A stretch of DNA of 64,000 nt from Prorocentrum cordatum (GCA_963575745.1 CAUYUJ010013836.1:294488-358487); one strand, 5' to 3'; positions 1 through 11,636 are shown, numbered from the stretch's first letter. The notes: generated by a model not told the origin, from the letters alone. Made by a program: numbers and translations.

Positions 1-5
1 TCGCT

Positions 6-37
<32 letters not shown>

Positions 38-71
38 TCTTCGACGTCGTCGTCGTCGTCGTCGTCGTCGG
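1..71. repeat. (GTC)n microsatellite
   Basis: Almost pure GTC/CGT trinucleotides run from the window edge. A similar tract at 4042-4111 precedes the second copy of the segment that follows here. Confidence 0.9.
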
Positions 72-200
72 TCGGTCCCCTGTCCGTCCCTCTTGGGGTC
101 GGGTCGACGGTCCGCGGCCGCCCCGCCGATCAGCGCTGCCGCTGGCCAGGCCGACGGTCCGCGGCCGCCCCGCCGCTTGCCGGGCCCGGCCTGCAGGGAA
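72..200 (+). repeat. GC-rich duplicated segment, copy 1
   Basis: This segment is nearly identical to 4112-4227. Both share the stretch with GCTGCCGCTGGCCAGG and the GGTCCGCGGCCGCCCCGCCGC run, and both sit between a GTC tract and the TTG-core composite element. The copy here has a short internal duplication of the GGTCCGCGGCCGCCCC part. Confidence 0.8.
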
Positions 201-316
201 GAAAGGTATACCCCCCAAAAGGGGTTCGATCGAAGACGAAGAGGGCGGGTATCGAGGGTTTGGGAAATACGCGTCATTGGACACTCGAGCATATAAGGGC
301 GAACAGTCTTAAAATT

Positions 317-367
<51 letters not shown>

Positions 368-530
368 GAACTCTCATTTTGAATGATAATTATTGTTGCC
401 CCCCCTCAGGTAACCATCACATTCTTTTGAATGAAAGCTCACGCCCCTGTTTTTACAAGGGAGGATGAGGGGTCACCAAACTGAGCCCCTTGGCCCCCGG
501 CTTACAACAACAGCGGCCCCCGCTTGTTGC
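201..530 (+). repeat. TTG-core composite repeat, copy 1
   Basis: Three modules are visible. Arm A (201-317) contains CGATCGAAGACGAAGAGGG and ends near CGAACAGTCTTAAA. A pure TTG core occupies about 318-367. Arm B (368-530) ends in a GGCCCCCGGCTTACAACAACA-type block. The same order recurs at 955-1350 and 1773-2185. Confidence 0.8.
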
Positions 531-954
531 TTCCCCGCAATCTATGCCAAAATGGAGCTCTAACGCAGGACGTCCTAACAATTTACACAGGAATCGCGCT
601 CTCGCGTGGGACTTCTTCGCGGTTTCTGTTGACGCCGCGCCCTCGACAAGCAGGAATCATGCTCACGCTGGGGGTGTCTTGTGATTTACTGAGGAATCGC
701 GCTATCGGTCGAGATTTCCATGCGATTCATGCAGAACTCATGCTTAAGCATCCCGCCTGCTCGACCTGGCTGCCGGGGCCCGCCTTCCCGACCCGCCCGC
801 TAGGGTCTGCCCACCCGATCAGCCCGTCTGGTTCTGCCATGTGTTTTCTGCTCCTAGCCCCCCTCTTGATAAATCCGTGCTCCATCCTTCTCCTTCCCTC
901 CTCCATCCGTCCTCTCTTGCTCTGTTTTCAGGGGCTGCGCCAATCACACGCGGC
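531..954 (+). repeat. Spacer with degenerate 'GGAATCGCGCTCTCGC' repeats
   Basis: This spacer has several copies of a 45-50 bp motif (ATTTAcaCAGGAATCGCGCTCTCG, then GGGACTTC), followed by a pyrimidine-rich stretch. Spacers at 1351-1772, 2186-2480 and 50290-50410 have the same motif. I see no credible gene. Confidence 0.55.
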
Positions 955-1100
955 AGGTAAGGAAAATATGCCTTCAAGGGGGTACGGTCGTAGACGAAGA
1001 GGGCTGGTATCGACGGTTGGGATATACGTGTCGAATGGCACTCGAACGGATAAGAGCGAACAGTCTCAAATTTGTTGTTGTTGTGGTTGTTGTTGTCGTA

Positions 1101-1138
<38 letters not shown>

Positions 1139-1350
1139 TGTCATAGTTGTTGTTGTTGCTGCCACTGCTGTTGTTTTTTGTTGTTGCTGTTGACAGACGA
1201 GTTATTAATGTTGATCCACCCCTACGGTAGCCACTCCCATTTTGATTTTAAGTGCTTCCTCCGGGCCTCGCACGCTCAATAAGGGAGACTGAAGGATCAC
1301 CAAACTGGGCCCCTGGCCCCCAGTTTCCAACAACAGCGGCTCCCGCCTTC
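955..1350 (+). repeat. TTG-core composite repeat, copy 2
   Basis: Arm A (955-1072) has the GTAGACGAAGAGGGCTGGTATCG variant. The core (1073-1190) mixes TTG and GTC units. Arm B (1193-1350) ends in a CCCCAGTTTCCAACAACAGCGG block. It starts about 755 bp after copy 1, so copies 1-3 form a loose tandem. Confidence 0.75.
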
Positions 1351-1772
1351 CCAAATCGCGCCTTCGCGCGGCATCCCCGCACAATTTGCATAGAAATCGC
1401 GCTTTCGCGGGGGATTTTTTCGCTTTTTATTCAGTCGCCGCGCCCTCGACACTCATGAATCTCGCGTTCGCTGTGGATTTCCTCGCGATTTATTTGGGAA
1501 TCGCGCTGTCGGTCGAGAGTTCTAAGCGATACAACACGCACGCTTCAGCAACACGCCTGCTCGACCTGGCCGCCTGGGCCCGCCTTCCCGACTCGCCCGT
1601 TAGGGTCTACCCTCCCGATCAGCCCGTCTGGTTCTGCCACGTGTTTTCTGCTCCCAGCCACCCTCCTCGTACTCACTCTCGTGCTCCATTCTGCTCCCTC
1701 CCCCTTGTCCCTTTCTTCCATCCGTCCTCTCTTCTCCTGTTCTAGCGACTGCGCGAAATACACGATGCAAGT

Positions 1773-2185
1773 AAGAAAGATCTATTCCTGATGGGGGTAC
1801 GATCGAAGACGAAGAGGGCGAGTATCGCGGGTTTGGGAATATACTTTTCGAGTGACCCTTCAGCTCATTGTGGTTGTTGTTGTTGTTGTTGTTGTGGTAG
1901 TTGTGACGTTGTTGTTGTTGCGGTTGCTGCTGTTGTTGCTGTTGCTGCTGCTGCTGTTGTGGTTGATGCTGCTGCTGTTGTGGTTGTTGCTGCTGTTGGT
2001 TGCTGTTCCGGTTGAGCTCTTATTATTGAAGAACAAATTATTGTTGATCCCCCCTCCGGTGCACACTGTATTTTTCAATTGAAATGCCCCTCCCGGCGCG
2101 CACCCTGTTTCTTATTAGGTAAAGTCTTCATCCTCAAACTGCGTTGCTGGGTCCCGGGTTACAACAACAACGGCTCCCGCCTACG
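1773..2185 (+). repeat. TTG-core composite repeat, copy 3
   Basis: Arm A (1773-1865) contains TACGATCGAAGACGAAGAGG. The core (1866-2020) mixes GTT and GCT triplets. Arm B (2013-2185) ends with GGGTTACAACAACAACGGC. It starts about 815 bp after copy 2. Confidence 0.75.
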
Positions 2186-2480
2186 ACTTCCTCACACAAT
2201 TTAGCCAGGACGCCCGCTCTCGCCAGAGACTTCCTCGCATTTTATTCAGGGATCGCGCTCTCGCTGGGGACTTCCTGACAATTTATTCAGGAATCGCTTT
2301 CTCGGCGCTGTGGAGTCGCGCTCTCGCTGGAGACTTGCTTGTAATTTACTCAAGAATGGCGCCCTTGCGTTGGAACTTCTTGCAATTTACTCAAGCGCCG
2401 CGCTCCTGACACTCAGGCACCTAGGAATCGCACTCACGCTCAGGACCCCCTCGCAGATTATTTAGGAATCGGGATCTCGC
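2186..2480 (+). repeat. Degenerate ~45-bp minisatellite
   Basis: There are about six diverged copies of a unit containing AATTTATTCAGGAATCGC and GCTCTCGCTGGGGACTTCC. It is the most repeat-dense version of the spacer motif that follows the composite elements. Confidence 0.6.
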
Positions 2481-2484
2481 TGCC

Positions 2485-2692
2485 ATTCGCGGCTCCGTTG
2501 CAGCCTTTCGTGGCCTCCTCGCTGCCCTTCGTGGACCCGTTGTAGCCCTTCGTGGCCCCTTCGCTGCCCTGCGTTGCCCCGTTGCAGCACCTCGTGGCCC
2601 CCTCGCTGCCCTTCGTGGACCCGTTGCAGTCCTTCGTGGCCGTCTCGCTTTGTTTCGTGGCCCCCTTCGTTGTCCTTCGTAGCCATTCCTCT
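2485..2692. repeat. Minisatellite, GCCCTTCGTGGCCCC type
   Basis: The array alternates GCCCTTCGTGGCCCC with CTCGCT or GTTGCA linkers, giving units of about 21 bp. The same unit forms the larger array at 3436-3990. Open frames through it are products of the repeat. Confidence 0.85.
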
Positions 2693-3435
2693 CGGGGAGG
2701 GGGGCCGCGCCGCCCGGGACCCTGCCCCGAGGTCCGCCGGCCAACTTGGGAGTGGCCCTGCCGGCGGGGGCCAGGTGCAATGTGCAGGGGGGGCGTCTCG
2801 CATTGCCGTTTGCGGTGCGAGGCAGCGAATGCGATGGGCTGGAGGTGTTGCTTTTACCGTGTTCCCTCAAGAAGAGGTCCCACGTGCCCGTGACGGGCGA
2901 CGCGCAGGCCAGCATGCGGACGGTCGACGAGGCACGGGGGGGCCCACAGTGGGACATAGGAGTCTAAACTGCTGTGGGGTGGCGGTGGTGAAGATGACCG
3001 ATTCGGCAGTTCACCTAGATGTACACGTTCACGGAAGCCGCCCAGTACATTGGGCCCGTGTTTCTGTACTAATGCCCGTTTTTCAGGAGATGGGGGGAGC
3101 CTGGTAGTGCACTGACCCACCCGCCTGAGGGCTCATGCATGGTTTTGTTATTGGTACCTACACTTTACCTTTCTCTTTCAATGCATTGGATTGGGCTGTG
3201 TTCGGATACTTTTCAGCGTACGTTTGGTCACGCAGCGCCAGCGTAGCCTGAAAAGGAGCGCGCTCGCCTTCGGCTAGTTGGCTTGGGCGCAAGATTATCG
3301 ACACTGGTGGGCAATCACTCATTGTTCATTGGTGGCTCTGCAGTGCACAGTGCTTTGTGGAGTACGTGACGTACATGTTGTACACCATCCTTAGAGGCTC
3401 TAAGCACGCTCGGCCCTCAGGACGTTATAGGAGAA
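2693..3435. other. No gene recognised
   Basis: This is mixed unique sequence between two arrays of the same minisatellite. Several overlapping open frames on both strands lack recognisable motifs or an exon structure I can defend. Confidence 0.4.
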
Positions 3436-3990
3436 TCTAGGAGAATCGTTGTCCTTCGTGGCCCCGTTGTAGCCCCTCGTGGCCCCCTCGCTGCCTTTCG
3501 TGGCTCCGTTGCAGCCCTTCGTGGCCCCCTCGCTGCCCTTCGTGGCCCCGGTGCAGCCCTTCGTGGCCCCCTCTATGTATGCCCTTCGTGGCCCCCGCTC
3601 GTTTGCGCCCGTCGTGGCCCCATGTGCATGCATGCCCTTCGTGGCCCCGTTGTCGCCCTTCGTGGCCCCGTTGCTGCCCTCAATGGCCCCGTCCTTGCCC
3701 TCCGCGGCCCAATATACGTATGCCCTTTGTGGCCCCCGCTCGTTCGCGCCCGTCGTGGCCCTATGTGCATGCCCTTCGGGGCCCCGCTGTCGCCCTTTGT
3801 GGCCCCCTCGCTGTCCTACGTCGCCCAGTTGCTACCCTCAGTGGCCCCGTCGTTGCCTTCTGTGGCCCCGCATTATCTGCCCTTCGTGGCCCCCGCTCGT
3901 TCGCGCTCTTCGTGGCTCCATGCGCATTCCCTTCGTGTCCCCGCTGTCTCCCTTCGTGGCCTACTTCGTGCCCTTCGTGGCCCTGCTGTC
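3436..3990. repeat. Minisatellite, GCCCTTCGTGGCCCC type, large array
   Basis: About 550 bp of degenerate CTTCGTGGCCCC units with linkers such as GCTCGTTCGCGCC. It is bounded on the right by a poly-T run and a (TC)n tract (4012-4041). Confidence 0.85.
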
Positions 3991-4011
3991 GTTTTTTTTT
4001 TTTTTGTTTCT

Positions 4012-4069
4012 CTCTCTCTCTCTCTCTCTCGCTCTCGCTTTCGCTCGTCGTCGTCGTCGTCGCTGCCGT

Positions 4070-4111
<42 letters not shown>
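4012..4111. repeat. (TC)n followed by (GTC)n microsatellites
   Basis: A TC dinucleotide tract passes directly into GTC/GCC triplets. It matches the arrangement at the window start and leads into the second copy of the duplicated segment. Confidence 0.85.
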
Positions 4112-4500
4112 GGTCGGTCTCCTGTCCGTCCCTCTTGGAGTCGGGTTGCCGCCGATCAGCGCTGCCGCTGGCCAGGCCGACGGTCCGCGGCCGCCCCGCC
4201 GCTTGCCGGGGCCCGGCCTGCAGGGATGAAAGGTATACCTCCCAAAATGGGCACGATCGAAGACGAAGAGGGCGGGTATCGAGGGTTTGGGACAGACGCG
4301 GTAAAGGACGTTCGAGCAGATAAGAGCGAACAGCTTAACATTATTGTTGTTTTTGTTCTTGTTGATGCTGCTGTTGTTGTTACTTGTTTGTTGTCGTTGT
4401 GTTGGTGCTACCTCTGCTGATGTTGATGATGATGCTGCTGATGATGGTGATGGTGATGGTGATGGTGATGGTGATGGTGATGGTGATGGTGATGGTGAGG
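4112..4500 (+). repeat. Duplicated segment plus TTG-core composite repeat, copy 4
   Basis: 4112-4227 duplicates 72-200. Arm A follows (4228-4345; ACGATCGAAGACGAAGAGGG). A mixed TTG core then turns into a (GATGGT)n tract at 4440-4500. No arm B follows; the array continues as GAG triplets. Confidence 0.75.
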
Positions 4501-4620
4501 GTTATGGTGGTGATGATGACGATGATGCGGAGGAGGAGGAAGAGGATGTTGAGGAGGAGGAGGAGCAGCAGGAGCAGGAGGAAAGGAGGAGGCAGGAGGG
4601 AGGAGGAGGAGGAGGAGTGA
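4500..4620. repeat. (GAG)n microsatellite
   Basis: GAG/GGA triplets with CAG and GAT interruptions directly abut the GATGGT tract. Confidence 0.85.
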
Positions 4621-4819
4621 GTAGGGAAGCGGAAGGAGGAAGGCAGGAGGAACAGGTTTTTTTCTTCCCTGGGGGCTCTCGGCGGAGGGCCTCCGCTGGG
4701 CGCCGCCGCCCGCGCGCGCGCGCGAGAGGCGGTCCGCGCCCAGCACTCCGCCTTCGAGGAGGCCTCGCGGCGGCCCGGCCCGCGACGGGCTGGCCACGAC
4801 TCGCAGGGCTCCTCCCGGC

Positions 4820-5470
4820 TCCCCCGACTCGATTGGATTCGAATTCGATGGTTTCTGATTCCGATCCGGTTCGCCTTCGGATTCAAATTTAGGCTCCGAT
4901 GTCTCATTGGAGGCCTACTGGCGTGCAGATTTCCGCTGGTTCGACTCCTAGCGATCTGGCTGCCGATTTCCGCCGATCCGATTCATGTCGATCGCCAGTC
5001 CGACTCATCGATTCGATTCTGGTCTCGCCTGATTCTCAGAAGGGCAGGAGGTCATGTCAATGAGGCGTTCTAATTTTGCCAAGGATTGACGCGATGTTTT
5101 TTTGTTTTTTTCTTTCCGCAGGGGTTCCAGAGACAACGGCTTCCAGAGTTCCTTGAACGCAGCCATCCTGAGCCAATCGTCTCTTGACATCATCCTCGTT
5201 CTAGCTACGACGCCGCGGCAGGACACCCGTCTCCAGGAGGAGGGGCCCAGACCAGGGCCCACGTCGGCTCGATCGACCCGACTCGATTCCGATCTCGCCG
5301 GGGCCAGTCCGATTAGATTCCGGCTTTCTGGCGGTCCGATGCGGCCCGATGCTTGCATGGCGTTGTCGTGCAGTGCCGCCCGGCGCGGCTGATCCAATTC
5401 GACGCCCACTCTGAGCCGATGCGGCCCGATCCAATGCACCTTCCGATCCGATCCGGTTTGCCGACTCGAT
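4820..5470. repeat. Degenerate GATTCCGATC-like repeats
   Basis: Scattered, diverged copies of CCGATTCGATTC / CCGATCCGATT occur at about 4826-5040 and 5270-5470, separated by unique sequence. No conserved protein motif was seen in the open frames. Confidence 0.45.
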
Positions 5471-5685
5471 GCTGACCGCTCCTGCTCCTCCAGGAGGAGG
5501 GGCCCAGGCTTCGGGCGGGCTGTTTTTTTATCCCCGAGTTTGTCCTCCAGGTCGGCTCCGCGGGGGCCGTCGCGACCAGAATTATATTACCACGGCGAAA
5601 ATAATACGCCTTCCTGGGAAGGGGTCGAGATCTTTGGGGACCGCAGTCTGAGATAATCAAGTCATCGGATGTCTGGGAGGAGGAT

Positions 5686-5795
5686 GAGGGAAGGAGGAGG
5701 AGGAGGAGGAGGAAAAGGAGGAGGAGGGGAGGAGGGAGGAGGAGGGACCAGGAGGGAGGGAGGAGGAGGAGGAGGAGGAGGAGGAGGAGAAAGAA
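5686..5795. repeat. (GAG)n microsatellite
   Basis: GAG triplets with GGA phase changes. Confidence 0.9.
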
Positions 5796-6135
5796 TGGAG
5801 GAGGGAGTCCCACGAGTGCACCTTGGCGCGGCCGTCCACGATCAGAAAACATCGACGTCATTCGTGAGCTCCCGCTTCAGAGCCCGCGCCCCCAGATTTT
5901 GCATCCAATCTCGGAGCCATCGCCCCCTCCTTTCGCCGGCGCGCCCAGGTGTGCCGACCCCTCAGACTGTCAGCAGGATGCACCAACTACCCCAATTGCA
6001 GGAAAGAGGCGAGGACAGGAGAGGTCGCCGTCGCCCGCCCTCTGATACCAGCCTGGAACAGATCCCTATCTCCATGATTGGCATCGTCTCATCTCGATGC
6101 CGATCTTTAAGACTCCCCCAGCTGTTGAGGTCACA

Positions 6136-6177
6136 CCCCTAAGATTGTCATCGCCTTTTGGCTCGTCAATCTTAGGG
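6136..6177. repeat. Short hairpin
   Basis: CCCTAAGATTG and CAATCTTAGGG are exact reverse complements separated by about 20 bases. It lies in otherwise featureless sequence (5800-6720). Confidence 0.5.
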
Positions 6178-6724
6178 ATAGGGATGAGTTCGAGGCTGAT
6201 TACTCTGGGCTTCGCCGATGACCTCCGGTAAGGGAGGTGGGCTCTCTGACCATCAGGGCTGCGCGCAGCGCCCACGTGGGCCTCGCGCGCGGGGGTTCCA
6301 CGAACCTGGACATCCTCGAGACTTGCTATCGGGACGTCCAGAGGGCCCGCTGCATGCGCGCTGCGCGGGGCCCTGTGGAATCGTGCTGAGTGGTGCCCTC
6401 GCGCGACGACGAGGGTTGCGCATCGGTCAGCGCGTGCTCGAGCAAAGAAGTTAGTGCATGTTACCTTTCACCGTTTGGTCCCACTCAGTGCAGAAGGAAA
6501 GCTTGCTAGGAAATGGCAGCCATGATCGTCGGGGGTCGATGGTCCCAAACGCCCCGCACGGGCCGAAGCATGGAAGCACGCGGCCGTTTTTGCTTGCTAC
6601 CGCGGCGCCTCGAGACCTGGGCCTCGGGAGTTCTTTGGAGGTCCCCTAGAGCGCTCCCCAACCCCCATCCTCGAGGAGACGGGAGAACTGGAGCCCCCGC
6701 CCGGTCGGGCGTTGCTGGGCATGC

Positions 6725-6930
6725 CTCTGGCCGGAGGTACCCCCAAGAGTTCCAGGGATGCCCCTCACGGCCTCCGGAGCACCCCTCACAAGGTCCAGAA
6801 GGCCCCAGGGGCTTCAAAATGGAGCGATACGCTGGGGGCACGTCGGACCAGGAGCACCTTTGGCAGCCCCTGACCCGGAGGTTCTCAAGGCAGGAGGGCT
6901 GGAGGTGCCAGGGGGATCCAAGAAAATACT
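6725..6930 (-). repeat. Dispersed repeat, inverted relative to 15585-15720
   Basis: The reverse complement aligns with 15585-15720. Shared blocks include GAGGGGTGCTC, GGAGGCCGTG and the GTATCGCTCCA / GTTTCGCTCCA region. Both copies belong to the G-rich 'CCTTGGGG' sequence class. Shadow open frames therefore appear similar at the two sites. Confidence 0.65.
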
Positions 6931-7070
6931 TTGCCTTCCCTCGATCCTAGGAGGCGGGGCCGCCATGACCCACGGGTTTTGGTTTGGGTGGCTCCGCCCG
7001 GGAGCCAGCATCGCATCCCCTTCATGCAGGGGCTGTCCATCGCGATGTTCGTCTGAGCCTTCGCCTCTCT

Positions 7071-7236
7071 CCGAGTAGGAGATCGACTACAGACATTGAT
7101 TTGCCCCAGAATTGTGTTTTTCGTCGGCTCCTAACGTTCCGTCGATTTATCTATCATTTGACGCACTTGTCGTAAATCCGACGGACAAATCAATCCAGGG
7201 GCGAATCAATTCTGCAATCGATATCCTATTCGATCT
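7071..7236. mobile_element. MITE-like inverted-repeat element, copy 1
   Basis: The left end contains GATCGACTACAGACATTGATT. The right end contains GAATCAATTCTGCAATCGAT, its near reverse complement. The inverted repeat extends outward (CGAGTAGGA / TCCTATTCG) and inward (TGCCCCAG / CAGGGGCG), so arms reach about 40 bp around a core of about 75 bp. A second copy with the same ends lies at 46641-46808. No open frame is inside, so it would be non-autonomous. Confidence 0.7.
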
Positions 7237-7850
7237 CTGGATCTGACCCCCGCGGGATGCCGCTGGAGGCTTCCGATGCCTTCAGATGCTCCAGAGAAGG
7301 TCCCAAAAAACTTCTAACCTTGAGGAGGGTCGGAGGAAGGAGAAGCGACGCAACCACCGCCTCCACCGGGAGGCCCCGCCTCCAACGAGGAGGTCCACGG
7401 TGCCTTCCCGATTTGGTCATCGGAGACGCCTTGAGCGGGGCGCCGCGAAACTGAGGTACTTCACCACTGGGGGGCCCCAACCTGGCTTCTCGCGGTGGTT
7501 GTGGTGCCACTTTCTCTATTCATCAATACGCCGAATTACGGACCACTGTTGGCTCAGGAGCGGCTCTGGTTTTAGGGCCATTCTTCAGATCTGTGTGGGG
7601 GAACCCACTCGTGACCGAGGCTCGTCGTGGCTTTTGGGGGCTGAAGAGTGGCACCGTTTCTTTTTCAGCGCTCCACGTGGTAGCGCGATGATTGTATCAC
7701 AGAGGCAGGGGAGGGTGGGTGGGGCAGTGAGAGGTCCACCTGTCGCAGAACCAGGTCACCCAGCACGGTGCCGCCGCACTGCTGCTCGCAGTAGCGCTGC
7801 ACCCCAGCGAGGCGGGAGATCGGCGCGCCTGGCCCTCTAGCCTGTCTCGT
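7237..7850. other. No gene recognised
   Basis: Mixed sequence with several overlapping short open frames on both strands. Nothing is conserved enough to support a call. Confidence 0.4.
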
Positions 7851-7940
7851 CGTCGCCGTCCTCCTCCTCTTCCTCCTCCTCCTCCTTGCTTGACGTTGCG
7901 CTAACTCAAGTCCTCCTCCTCCTCCTGCTTCTTCTCCTTC
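7851..7940. repeat. (CCT)n microsatellite
   Basis: Two CCT/TCC tracts are separated by about 25 bases of unique sequence. Confidence 0.85.
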
Positions 7941-8360
7941 CTCGCGTGGGGAGGGGCGTGGGTCACGGAGCCCAGGGTGCACAGCCCATACAGGGGTTGC
8001 ATATGGGGATGTCCGGGGGCCAGGGATCGTTTCAAGCATTCGTATTGCCACTGCTCCCTTATGTGCGTCTTAGGGCGTCGGCAGATGAAAGGTGACCCCC
8101 TTTTATGGACCCCCTCCTGGCTCTAGATCTGGTCCACCCCCTGAGGCTTTCAAGTCTACTGCTAGGCCCTTTCACCTGTATGGGTGGGCCCACCAGGAGA
8201 GCAAGGCCCACCCGACCCCTCTTTCTCTTGAGGCCGCCCACAGCTGGGTGCGGGCCGCCCTGCAGGCCGTCGAGCTGCTCCTCGGAAATCACGGCCGCAG
8301 GCGGCCTCGGAGGCAATCGATGCGAAGAAGACGTCGCCTCCCCCCCCCCCCACACGCTCC

Positions 8361-8518
8361 AATCTCCTCCTCCCTGGCTTTCCACGCTCGTACCAAAATG
8401 AATGAAGCTAGCTGCCGCCGCTGCCGCCCCGACGCTTCTAATCTCCTCCTCCCTGGTTTTCCATGCTTATACCAGGATGAAGATAGCTGCCGCCGCTGCC
8501 GCCTCGACGTTTGACGCG
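8361..8518. repeat. 79-bp tandem duplication
   Basis: Two units start at about 8361 and 8440. Both contain AATCTCCTCCTCCCTGG and TAGCTGCCGCCGCTGCCGCC, with a few substitutions between them. Confidence 0.8.
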
Positions 8519-8678
8519 GTAGCGTCCGCGCACAGCGCAGCACGTGCCCTCCTTTGGCGTTGCTCGTCTCCCCTGTCGCCCGCCCAGACGGCCGCATCGG
8601 GGACACGCGTCGACCCCAGGGTAGTGTCATTTGCTGCTCCTCCTCCTCCGAAGACATCGTCTGTTGAGAGTCTTCAGT

Positions 8679-8712
8679 CCTCCTCCTCCTCCTCCTCCTC
8701 CTCCTCCTCCTG
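8679..8712. repeat. (TCC)n microsatellite
   Basis: About eleven pure TCC units. Confidence 0.95.
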
Positions 8713-8754
8713 GAACCCGACACCGACAGACCAGACACCGTCACTCCTCTGTCG

Positions 8755-11340
8755 GTGTTTGGTCCCGTCGTCTCTCTCCTCCACCCTTCGTCGTTTCATC
8801 ACTGGGGCGATGAGATGCAGCGGCTGGCCAGCGAACGGGCGAAACAATATCTCCGTGATGTGACCCCCACCGACGCTCTCAACTCGCATCGACAGAGGAT
8901 GCGGGCCATTGAACGGCGTGCGAGACTCTGGGCTTCTTTCTCTAGCCGCGTTTTCTTGCGTTCTCTACTGGTCGGGGATGAGACTGTTGTGGATCCTCAG
9001 AGGCAGGTTCAGCTCATCACATATCATTGTCAGGCACGCGCAGAGGGGGTAGGGGGAGGGGGGAAGGGGGAAGGCTTCTTAGAAGCACACCTGCTTCTTC
9101 GAAGGCGTGGGCCTATGGATGTAGGACCAGCGTCTTCTAAGAAGAGCCTTCTTCTAAGACATTTTCCCCTTTGTGCGAGCAGCCAACATTAGGCCCCCGT
9201 CTTCTCGAATCAGGACTGGGATCGCAGAGCAGCCGAGGTTTATGCTGAATGCTTCATGCTGGTCGCGGATCTCTCGAGCCATCTCTATTCACCATGCGTG
9301 TTGCTTACGGACGTGCTGTGCATTCTGCCACGGGTGTGGGTGCTTTTCCCCATGCTACCTGAGGGGCCCACCTAAGCGGTCTCAGTTGCTCTCCTATGGC
9401 AGTTTCAGGGCTTTTCTTTTTCCGATTCGGAACGCGTCACGATACAGGCAGTTCTACCCAACGGCTCTGAACCAGAAGACGGTCGAGATGGAGCCTGCAC
9501 GCGCGCAGTGGGGCCTTTACGCATCACAGGCCTCCGAAATACCAGTACAACATTGATGACGGCAGCGGTAATCATTTCAATCTCGAACGTTGTCGATCAG
9601 GTGGTTCTTTCATCTCAACGTGGTTTCGTTCGGTGCCGCAATTTTCTGAACATGGTAGAGTGATATTGCCTTGCGCGTCAGTGCTTGTCACAATGTGAAG
9701 CGTCGACGAACAGGCCATTCTTAGTTTCCCTGGACATTTCCCAGGCCTTCCCTAGTCTACATTATATGTCTATGATTTTCGCATTTCGTGTTGTGAGGGT
9801 CCCTCCGCCCTCTTCTCCTTCATCTCCCTCCTGTGTGCCATCGAGGGTGTCGCGTCTGCCGCCAGTACCATGGTGCACGCGTTCTGGATCAGGCCTGGTA
9901 TTGTGCAAGGGCGTACTTTGTCAGGGTCACTCTTTACGCTTGCCCTGTCGCCGTTCCTGAAGGACCTTGAGGCGTGCATCGAGCGGCCTGGAATTGCTGC
10001 TGTCCAGGCCTGCGCGGATGACCTCGGTGCTATGTTCAAGTCTGCCACGGCACTGTGGCGCATGGCCCGCGGGATGAAGGTTGCGGCCAGGATCGCCACG
10101 TTGATTCTAAAACCGACAAAATGAATGATTGTCCCGTTGTTGGCCGCGTACACGGCGGAGGTGGCCATGTCCATCAAGGCTTTCCTCCAGTCCTATATGC
10201 CGCGCTGCGTCGGGTTTGACGTCGTTGCTGAGCATACTTGCCTAGGCTTCTGGATGGGCCCCAGCGTTACTCCAGAGCGGTTTCGGCGAGCCCCTCTAGA
10301 CAAATTTCTTTGACGTGCGCGGGCAGTATTTCAATGAAGCACTGCCATGAGTGAATCCACCTTCCTTTACTCTTGCCGTTTCCTCCCTGTCTTAAACTAC
10401 GTTTCTCGACTTGCTCCTCTCCCTCCTACCGTGCTTGGTCATGATCTGTCGGTGCTCGCTAGCACTTTTCTTCTGCCCCTGGGGGCTTTCGATATAGACA
10501 GCTGGACTCTGCACTCGAGGACGGAATGTGGTGCAGCTATCACTGAACGCGCTGCCAAGCACATCATATTTGAGTACTCCTGCCATGCCACGCGGTGGCG
10601 ATCTCACGTGGCTTGCCTGGGAGACGAGTTATCGCTGCACATGCTTGGAAGCCGGGCGTTCGCACCGTCGTATTGGCAATACCCGACATTTGCCGAATAC
10701 CTTGGCAGTGCTCTTCATCCTGTCGCTACCGCCACCAAGTACCCTGTCGAGTTTTTCTTGCCGCTGCTGCTGCTTCTCTGCCTTTCCTTGCCTCCGCCCC
10801 GCCTTCCCCGAGGCCACGCTGGCAACGCTTGGCCATGGATGCGCTCAGACGCGCTCGTTCTGGCGAACCGATCCCCGCTCTCTTCATTCGTCGCTTGTCG
10901 AAATGGGGGCCAGATAGAGCGGCCGAGATCGAGAACGCACCGTGGGGTGCCCTCCAGCGTCTTCTCATTTCTGTTCCTCCGTTTTGGGTCTGGCCCGTCC
11001 CCGCACTCTCTCAGGAACTGAGTGCGCGTCATGCCGGATCCTGACCCTGGGCGTTCGCAAGGCGTGCTTTTTGGCTGTATCAGGTATCTCGATGGCCAGT
11101 GCCATTATGCCGCCTGCCCGCAGTTGTGGTGGGCTTCTTCGTCTGTCCTCAGTCGTGACCTTTCCCCTCTTTGTCCTCTCACGCGATAGGTTGTCCTGGC
11201 TCCGACGGTCAACGTCGTCGAAGAGGTCGCCATCGCATGTCATGCCCGTCACACGCGCCGCCTGTTGCGTAGTCCCATTTCTCCAAATGATCTCGGCTCG
11301 GCAGTCTTGGCGGCACTGCACTCTGTTCGTACGTGCTCGC
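8755..11340 (+). pseudogene. Family A LINE reverse transcriptase, decayed copy
   Basis: RT segments appear in the expected order but in broken frames. The open frame at 8755-9020 resembles the endonuclease-RT linker. From 9508, frame 1 reads PLRITGLRNTS, then QRGFVRCRNF, a TGA at 9661, then SLDISQAFPSL (motif A, catalytic D). After a frame change, 9870-10124 has GIVQGRTLSGSLF (motif B) and ACADDLGAM (motif C). The thumb CLGFWMGP lies in 10125-10313. The connection region (10347-10700) is followed by RWQRLAMDALRRA (about 10820). A C-terminal zinc-binding-like block, FGCIRYLDGQCHYAACPQLW, spans about 11056-11125. The same blocks occur in the copies at 32781-38226 and 42440-46241. Several stops and shifts make it non-functional. 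A CCT-rich insert follows motif A near 9800. Confidence 0.85.
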
Positions 11341-11389
11341 CGCTTTCGCCTGCTTAGTCCGGTGGGCACTCCGCTCTTTCTCTACGCTC

Positions 11390-11460
11390 GGCTCCTCCTC
11401 GTCCTTTTCCTCCCTCCCTCCCTCCTCCCTCCTCCCTCCTCCCTTTCTCCTCCGTTGGGG
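11390..11460. repeat. CCTCCC-rich tract
   Basis: CCT/CCCT repeats just after the decayed LINE. Confidence 0.7.
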
Positions 11461-11636
11461 AGGCCATGCGCGATTTCCACTGGACGGGCGGCCCGACGGT
11501 GCCCGTGCCTACGCTCGTGGAAGATGAGGGCAGGCGCTAGGTGCGCCCAGCGGGGTGGGCGGCGGAGAAAGGAGGAAACGCCAACGTCCTCGTGCTCCGC
11601 CTGTTCTCCCCCCCCCCCCACCCACGGGCACTAGAA

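Noticed and set aside
1223-1250. Possible diverged DinoSL (GGTAGCCACTCCCATTTTGATT)
   Set aside because: It needs several insertions and mismatches, and the same position in other copies of arm B differs, so it is part of the composite repeat.
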